A stretch of 21,565 bases of DNA from JANPJV01 sp031425695 (lineage in GTDB: Bacteria > Pseudomonadota > Gammaproteobacteria > Xanthomonadales > SZUA-5). The position numbers and the translations under genes are program-made. Shown one piece after another: positions 16,747-21,565 of the stretch; positions within the stretch are counted from its first letter, which is position 1, and each line of letters opens with the position of its first letter. The notes under the pieces are model-generated. The model was not told the origin of the DNA, did no database searches, and was given only the letters and a program-made list of their open reading frames with translations. The DNA lies in assembly GCA_031425695.1 (NCBI GenBank), contig JANPJV010000118.1:1-21565 (forward strand), in the 5' to 3' direction.

Positions 16747-17792
16747 CGGGACCGTCGACCATTGCTGAACTCCCCATTTTTCTCTCCGTGGTACTGGTGG
16801 TGCGCAACCAGTCCGCGCGATTGGCCCAGGACCTGCGTTCCTACCTGGGGCAGATCTGCGGACTGGTGAGCGACTTCGAGTTGATCGTCGTCGACAATGC
16901 GTCCACGGACGGCAGCGTGTCCGTACTGAAGTTGCTCACCGCGCCCGACGGGCTGCCCAACCTGCAGGTGTTTGCGCTCACCAAGGAAGTGGATGCCGAC
17001 GCTGCCTCATGGGCCGGGGTCGAGCGTTCGCTCGGCGACTTCGTAGTGGTCATCGATCCACTGCAGGACGACATCGGCTTCATGCCCACGATGCTGCTGC
17101 ATGCCGTGCAGGGTAGCGACGTGGTGTTTGCCCGCAACCTCAACGGCGGGCGCCAGGCCCTTTCGTACCGCATCGCAGCGGGAGCGTTCAACGCATTCTA
17201 CAAAGTCATCGCCGGTATCAACCTCGCGGACGAGGCGCCACACTTTCGCGTGCTTAGCCGGCGCGTCGTCAACTTCATCTTGCAGCACCCGATGCCAGCG
17301 CTCGCCTTTCGCCACCTCCCCGCCACAGCCGGCTTCGCGCGCGAGAACCTGGTCTACACGGCGGCGCTGCAGCAGCCGCCGCGCAAGCGGTTGCTCGACA
17401 GCATCGATCGCGGCATGAGCCTGCTGGTGTCCTCGACCCGTGTGCCGATGCGGCTGGTGACCATGTTGTCGCTGTTCGGGGCGTTCGCGAATGTCGTCTA
17501 CACCGCGTACGTGATCGCCATCGCACTGTTCAAGTCCGACGTGGCGCCCGGCTGGGTCACGTTGTCCTTGCAGCAATCGGGCATGTTCCTGCTGATCTCG
17601 CTGGTGTTGCTGGTGCTGGGCGAATACATCCTGCACACCGCAGTGCTCGCCAATGAAGGCCCGAAGTACCATGTCGCCCAGGACTTCACCAGCGCGATCT
17701 TGACCCGCACGCGCAAGCTCAACGTGGAGGATGCCCACGCCGACGGTCCGTCCCCAGCCGGCGAGCCGATCAACCCCACGCATACGGGTTGA
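16743..17792 (+). CDS. GT2 polyprenyl-phosphate glycosyltransferase (GtrB/ArnC/DPM1-like)
   Basis: The ATG at 16743 follows a GGGGGAG ribosome site and overlaps the preceding stop as ATGA; it gives 349 residues. The GT-A domain has FLSVVLVVRN (13-22), VVDNASTDGS (49-58) and VIDPLQDD (103-110) as the metal-binding strand. Two C-terminal helices lie near 238-263 and 277-299, followed by LGEYILHT and a GPKYHV segment like that of GtrB and ArnC proteins. These enzymes load a sugar from a nucleotide donor onto undecaprenyl phosphate at the inner leaflet. Coupling to the GT-C gene implies that it makes that enzyme's donor. The sugar is unknown. Confidence 0.88.
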   Translation: MTGPSTIAELPIFLSVVLVVRNQSARLAQDLRSYLGQICGLVSDFELIVVDNASTDGSVSVLKLLTAPDGLPNLQVFALTKEVDADAASWAGVERSLGDFVVVIDPLQDDIGFMPTMLLHAVQGSDVVFARNLNGGRQALSYRIAAGAFNAFYKVIAGINLADEAPHFRVLSRRVVNFILQHPMPALAFRHLPATAGFARENLVYTAALQQPPRKRLLDSIDRGMSLLVSSTRVPMRLVTMLSLFGAFANVVYTAYVIAIALFKSDVAPGWVTLSLQQSGMFLLISLVLLVLGEYILHTAVLANEGPKYHVAQDFTSAILTRTRKLNVEDAHADGPSPAGEPINPTHTG

Positions 17793-17799
17793 GCGGGCC

Positions 17800-18918
17800 A
17801 TGCGCGACGCCTTGGTCATCGGCGGCGGCTTGTATGGGGCGACCATCGCTGCATATCTCGCAGCACGCCGCGGGTTTCGGCAGGTCACCTTGATCGAGCG
17901 CGAGGCGCAGCTGCTGTCGCGCGCGTCCTACCACAACCAGGCCCGTGTCCATAACGGCTACCACTACCCGCGCAGCTACACCACGGCCTATCGGAGCCGG
18001 GTGAACTTCCCCCGCTTCCTTGCCGACTTCGGCGCGACCGTTTGCCGCGATTTCACAGCCTTGTATGCCATTGCCAGGCGCGACTCCAAGCTGACCGCGC
18101 GGCAGTTCCAGCGCTTCTGCCGCGAGATCGGCGCCGCCGTCGAGCCCGCGCCGCCATCACTCGCCGGGCATTTCGATCCCCGCCTCATCGAAGAGACGTT
18201 CCTGGTCGAGGAGCACGTCTTCGACGCCACCCGCTTGCGCGACCAAGCACTCGCGGAGCTGCAACGCCTCGGCGTGGAGATTTTGCTCGGCTCGCGAGTC
18301 ACGCGGCTCTGCGCGCACGAGGGCGGCCTCGCGGCAGGGTATGCAGACGCTTCCGGGGCAGAGCGCGAGATCCACAGCCGGTTCGCCTTCAACTGCACCT
18401 ACAGCGGCGTCAATCAAATCGGGGGCGCGTTCCACGGCATCCACGCCAGCCTTAAGCACGAGATCGCCGAAGTTGCGCTGATCGAGGTCCCGCGTGGCCT
18501 GCAGGGGCTGGCCGTGACGGTGATGGATGGCCCCTTCTTTTCGTTGCTGCCGTTCCCCGCGCGCAACCTGTGCACGCTTTCGCATGTGCGCTACACGCCG
18601 CATCGACAATGGTTCGACACGCCCGGAAACGACCCCTACCACGTGCTCGCCAACTACGACAGACAGACGCGCGTGGAGCGCATGGTCCGCGATGCGAGCC
18701 GCTACCTGCCGGCGCTGCGGGAGGCCCGGCACGTTGATTCCCTGTTCGAGGTGAAGACCGTGCTGGCGAAGAACGAGACCGACGACGGACGGCCCATCTT
18801 GTTCGAACGACACGCCACCTTGCGAGGCTGCTTCACGGTCCTGGGGGGCAAGATCGACAATATCTTCGACGTCCTGGAAAAGCTCGACGCCGAGCCGCTG
18901 GCAACTGTCAGTGGCTGA
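17800..18918 (+). CDS. FAD-dependent oxidoreductase, DAO-like
   Basis: The ATG at 17800, seven bases after the previous stop, gives 372 residues that begin directly with the FAD-binding strand ALVIGGGLYG (Gly8, Gly10, Gly13). Glu33 in LIERE would bind the adenosine ribose. A distinctive block HNQARVHNGYHYPRS (45-59) lies where DAO-family enzymes contact flavin and substrate. LGGKIDNIFDVLE near the C-terminus resembles the second flavin-contact region. DAO-type enzymes oxidise C-N or C-O bonds, and relatives of this kind sit in surface-polysaccharide clusters with unknown substrates. With the SDR and TIM-barrel genes that follow, it probably acts on a sugar or amino-sugar precursor. The reaction cannot be stated from sequence. 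Confidence 0.85.
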   Translation: MRDALVIGGGLYGATIAAYLAARRGFRQVTLIEREAQLLSRASYHNQARVHNGYHYPRSYTTAYRSRVNFPRFLADFGATVCRDFTALYAIARRDSKLTARQFQRFCREIGAAVEPAPPSLAGHFDPRLIEETFLVEEHVFDATRLRDQALAELQRLGVEILLGSRVTRLCAHEGGLAAGYADASGAEREIHSRFAFNCTYSGVNQIGGAFHGIHASLKHEIAEVALIEVPRGLQGLAVTVMDGPFFSLLPFPARNLCTLSHVRYTPHRQWFDTPGNDPYHVLANYDRQTRVERMVRDASRYLPALREARHVDSLFEVKTVLAKNETDDGRPILFERHATLRGCFTVLGGKIDNIFDVLEKLDAEPLATVSG

Positions 18919-18949
18919 ACTGGCACCCAGCGTAGCGCGAGGTGAGCAC

Positions 18950-19744
18950 ATGCCCGATGCGTTGATAGGCCATTCCGGATTCGTCGGCACGACGCTGCTT
19001 CGGCAGCGTCTGTTCGACGCCATGTACCGTTCGACCAACATCGACAGCATCGCCGGACAGGACTTCGACCTGGTCGTCTGTGCGGGTGTGCCAGCCCAGA
19101 AGTGGATCGCCAACCGCGAGCCGGAGCGCGACAAGCAAGGCATCGAAAGCCTGATCGCATGCCTGCGCCAGGTGCGCGCCCGACGCTTTGTGCTGATTAG
19201 CACGGTCGATGTCTTCGGAAATCCCGACGGCCCGGACGAGGCAAGCCCCGTTGAAGAAGGTGGCCTGCATCCTTATGGACTGCACCGCCGGATGCTCGAA
19301 TCCTTCGTCGAGGCAAACTTCGCACGACACCTCGTCGTGCGTCTGCCCGGCCTGGTGGGGCCGGGACTGCGCAAGAACGTGATCTACGACTTGCACCATG
19401 GCAACAATCTCGCGGCCATCGATGGGCGCGCGATCTTCCAGTTCTATCCCATGGTCAACCTGTGGCACGACATCGATGCCGCGCTGCGCTTGGAGCTTAA
19501 GCTCGTCCACCTGAGCGCCGAGCCCGTCAGCGTGGCGGAAGTCGCCCGTGACGGCTTCGGCATGGTCTTCGACCAGCAACTCGCGGGTACGCCAGCCCGT
19601 TACGACCTGCGATCGCTCCACGCCGCCGCATTTGGCGGCAGCGGCCCCTACCTCTACAGCAAGCGCGAGACGCTGCAGGCGATCCGCGCCTACGCGCAGT
19701 CCGAACCGCGACCGGGCGACACCGGCGCGCCAGGCACCCGATGA
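18950..19744 (+). CDS. NAD(P)-binding SDR/epimerase-like protein lacking the catalytic lysine
   Basis: The start is taken as the ATG at 18950, preceded by GAGGTGAG at a good distance. A GTG at 18911 inside the preceding gene would add 13 residues. The 264-residue protein has a nucleotide-binding loop GHSGFVG (7-13), a strand ending LISTVDVFG (82-90) and HPYGLHRRM around Tyr109. Extended SDR enzymes use YxxxK; here the fourth position after Tyr is Arg113. It is also shorter than the usual 300-350 residues. It may be a modified dehydrogenase, epimerase or dehydratase, or a binding protein that no longer catalyses. Its stop overlaps the next gene as ATGA. Confidence 0.8.
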   Translation: MPDALIGHSGFVGTTLLRQRLFDAMYRSTNIDSIAGQDFDLVVCAGVPAQKWIANREPERDKQGIESLIACLRQVRARRFVLISTVDVFGNPDGPDEASPVEEGGLHPYGLHRRMLESFVEANFARHLVVRLPGLVGPGLRKNVIYDLHHGNNLAAIDGRAIFQFYPMVNLWHDIDAALRLELKLVHLSAEPVSVAEVARDGFGMVFDQQLAGTPARYDLRSLHAAAFGGSGPYLYSKRETLQAIRAYAQSEPRPGDTGAPGTR

Positions 19745-20577
19745 GGCTCGCCATCTCGAACATCGCCTGGGACGCCGCCGACGACGAGGTGGTGGCGGCA
19801 CTCCTGCAGCGCTACCGAATCGACGCGATCGATATCGCGCCGGCCAAGTACTTCCCCGTGAATGCGCCCGTCGCTCCGGAGGACGCTGGGCGCGTGCGCC
19901 GCTGGTGGGGCGAGCGCGGCATCGATATTACCGGCATGCAGGCGCTGCTGTTCGGGACCAACGGGCTGAACGTCTTCGGTCCCCCGGCCGTGCAGGACGC
20001 CATGCTCGCGCACCTGGCCGATGTCTGCGCCCTGGCGTCGCGACTCCGCGCTACGCGCCTGGTGTTCGGTTCGCCCCGGAACCGGGACCGCACGAGCCTG
20101 AGCGACGACGAGGCGGACGCCATGGCCGTACCCTTTTTTCAACGCCTGGGCGACATCGCCCTGGCGCATGGCGTCGTTGTCTGCCTCGAACCGAACCCCG
20201 AGCGTTACGGCTGCAACTTCATGACGACGACCGCGAGTGCCGCGCGCATCGTCCATCGAGTGGCACATGCGGCGATCCGGCTGCAGCTCGACACGGGCGC
20301 CATTGCAATCAGTGGCGAGGCGGCCGGCCCGGTAATCGAACGCCACTGCGCGATCATCGGGCATGTGCACGCCAGCGAGCCCGGACTGGTCACACTGGGC
20401 GACGACTGCGCCCCGCACGACGAGGTGGCGCGCGCATTGCAGACACACCTGCCCGGGCATCTCGTCAGCATCGAAATGCTGGCCAGCACCGCCGAGCCAG
20501 CCGTCACCAGGATCGAGCGAGCGCTTCGCTTCGCGATACGCTGCTATCGTCCGGAAATGCCGGTGGCCGAGGCCTAA
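19741..20577 (+). CDS. TIM-barrel sugar phosphate isomerase/epimerase-like protein
   Basis: This 278-residue protein belongs to the xylose isomerase-like/AP endonuclease 2 TIM-barrel superfamily. Likely metal ligands appear in order on successive strands: Glu150 in CLEPNP, Asp184 in LQLDTGA, His210 in GHVHASEP and Glu245 in VSIEM. Members include sugar isomerases, epimerases, inosose dehydratase (IolE) and hydroxypyruvate isomerase. The gene overlaps the SDR gene by four bases. An IolE-like or sugar-epimerase step combined with the oxidoreductases in this locus would suit the synthesis of an unusual sugar or cyclitol, but this is inference. No signal peptide is present. Confidence 0.87.
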   Translation: MRLAISNIAWDAADDEVVAALLQRYRIDAIDIAPAKYFPVNAPVAPEDAGRVRRWWGERGIDITGMQALLFGTNGLNVFGPPAVQDAMLAHLADVCALASRLRATRLVFGSPRNRDRTSLSDDEADAMAVPFFQRLGDIALAHGVVVCLEPNPERYGCNFMTTTASAARIVHRVAHAAIRLQLDTGAIAISGEAAGPVIERHCAIIGHVHASEPGLVTLGDDCAPHDEVARALQTHLPGHLVSIEMLASTAEPAVTRIERALRFAIRCYRPEMPVAEA

Positions 20578-20626
20578 GGTCCTCATACTCACCGCTCGGA
20601 TCGTCTGACTCCGGCAAAGGCCACGC

Positions 20627-21433
20627 ATGGCGGACGACATCGGGGCGCAGCGCTCTGACTGGCAGGTTCCAGCTTTCGAGTTGCCATTGTGGCTTGGGCG
20701 CAGCACCGAGTATTGCGTGATCGTTCCGGTCATCAACGAGGGCGAGCGGATTCGCCGACTGATCGATCGCATTCACAAGCTCGGCCTGCCCGCGGTCTCC
20801 GACCTGATCATCGTGGATGGCGGCAGTACCGACGGGTCCCTGGTGGCGTCCGAGCTCCAGGAAAAAGGGCTGCGCGGACTGATCATGAAGACCGGCGCCG
20901 GCGCGCTGGGCGCTCAACTGCGCTGCGGCTACGCCTTCGCACTCGACCAGGGCTACCAGGGCACGATCACCATCGACGGCAACGGCAAGGATGACCCCGA
21001 TGCCATCCCGCGCTTCGTCGATGCGCTGAAGGCCGGCGTGGACTTTGCCCAGGCTTCGCGCTTCATCCCCGGTGGACTGGCGGAACATACGCCGCGGGTG
21101 CGCGAATTGGCGATTCGCTGGATACACGCGCCGCTGCTCAGCCTTTGCTCCGAATTCCACTGGACCGACAGCACGCAAGGATTCCGCGCCTACAGCCGGC
21201 GCATCCTGATCGATCCCCGCGTCGCCCCGTTCCGGGACGTGTTCAGTGGATATGAGCTGCTGGCGTACATGTCCTATCGCATCCCGCGGCTCGGCTACCG
21301 ATGCCTGGAGTTGCCGACCGCGCGCCGCTATCCAGCAACCGGGAAGACACCCACCAAGATCAGCGGCGTGCGCGGCAACCTGCGGGTGCTGTCGGCGGCC
21401 CTGAATGCCTGCGCTGGCCGGTTCAATCCCTGA
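20627..21433 (+). CDS. Soluble GT2 glycosyltransferase, DPM1-like
   Basis: The ATG at 20627 follows AAAGG after seven bases and gives 268 residues, 49 bases downstream of the isomerase gene. The GT-A core shows YCVIVPVINEGE (29-40), VDGGSTDGS (63-71) and TIDGNGKDDPDAI (115-127), where Asp117 stands in the usual metal-binding position. DSTQGFRAYSR follows as in polyprenyl-phosphate mannosyl- and glucosyltransferases. It lacks the C-terminal membrane helices seen in its GtrB-like cousin at 16743. It could make a second polyprenyl-phosphate sugar, perhaps for the other GT-C enzyme, or act as an ordinary transferase. It is the last complete gene seen. Confidence 0.85.
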   Translation: MADDIGAQRSDWQVPAFELPLWLGRSTEYCVIVPVINEGERIRRLIDRIHKLGLPAVSDLIIVDGGSTDGSLVASELQEKGLRGLIMKTGAGALGAQLRCGYAFALDQGYQGTITIDGNGKDDPDAIPRFVDALKAGVDFAQASRFIPGGLAEHTPRVRELAIRWIHAPLLSLCSEFHWTDSTQGFRAYSRRILIDPRVAPFRDVFSGYELLAYMSYRIPRLGYRCLELPTARRYPATGKTPTKISGVRGNLRVLSAALNACAGRFNP

Positions 21434-21550
21434 CTGCGGCGACGCAGGTAATCCCGGAGCCGGCCTCGATAAGCCTTACGGCATTCCCACAGGGATCAGT
21501 ACCGGCGCGTCGCGCGCCGCGCGTACGACTCGACGATAAATCCACATTGT

Positions 21551-21565
21551 GAGGACGAGTAGTGT
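21551..21565 (+). promoter_or_regulatory. Possible ribosome site and start of a gene running off the window
   Basis: GAGGA at 21551-21555 stands six bases before a GTG at 21562, right at the window edge. If real, another rightward gene begins here. The 130 bases before it, after the GT2 stop at 21433, show no gene or clear terminator. The call cannot be tested within the window. Confidence 0.25.

Noticed and set aside
18157..19203. 348-codon minus-strand open frame over the FAD and SDR genes
   Set aside because: It spans two well-supported genes on the other strand, with low-complexity composition and no motif.
19548..20772. Long open frames on both strands over the TIM-barrel gene (390 and 360 codons)
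   Set aside because: The forward one is Arg/Ala-rich and the reverse one has no fold signature. The TIM-barrel frame has ordered metal ligands and an overlapping start.

Overview
The window is GC-rich, densely coded bacterial DNA. It reads as a cell-surface glycan locus next to a sensor kinase gene. The base composition, the double-propeller kinase with Y_Y_Y domain, and the lipid-linked-glycan enzymes suggest a Gram-negative proteobacterium, possibly a gammaproteobacterium of the Xanthomonadales/Lysobacterales kind. That placement is an inference. No rRNA, tRNA, CRISPR array, complete insertion sequence or phage gene was seen.

Layout. (1) Positions 1-747 hold no gene I can support, only two notable inverted repeats. 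(2) 748-4257 (+) encodes a large membrane sensor histidine kinase with a signal peptide, about 14 propeller blades, a Y_Y_Y domain, one transmembrane helix and a kinase core. It has no receiver or DNA-binding domain. (3) 4365-6320 (-) is a GT-C type membrane glycosyltransferase with a C-terminal carbohydrate-binding-like domain. It is divergent from 6467-7519 (+), a membrane-anchored SGNH hydrolase/acyltransferase-like protein. (4) 14702 down to 7542 (-) is a tight seven-gene operon in transcription order: two Gfo/Idh/MocA oxidoreductases, two paralogous GT2 glycosyltransferases, two GT4 glycosyltransferases and a NodB-type deacetylase. Five of its six junctions overlap by 1-7 bases. (5) 14977-21433 (+) diverges from it and encodes a second GT-C transferase, a GtrB/ArnC-like GT2, an FAD-dependent oxidoreductase, an SDR-fold protein, a TIM-barrel sugar isomerase/epimerase-like protein and a soluble DPM1-like GT2. 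It may continue beyond the window.

How the parts may work together (inference). The four GTs and the deacetylase of the leftward operon would build and tailor an oligosaccharide on the cytoplasmic side. The two Gfo/Idh/MocA proteins, the FAD enzyme, the SDR and the TIM-barrel protein look like a pathway for an unusual sugar or cyclitol. The GtrB-like GT2 would charge polyprenyl phosphate with a sugar, and its overlapping GT-C partner would transfer that sugar on the periplasmic side. The 4365-6320 GT-C and the SGNH protein may add further periplasmic decoration. No flippase, polymerase, chain-length regulator, ABC exporter or initiating phosphosugar transferase is visible, so the locus is either incomplete here or a modification system. 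The combination does not match a named pathway that I recognise.
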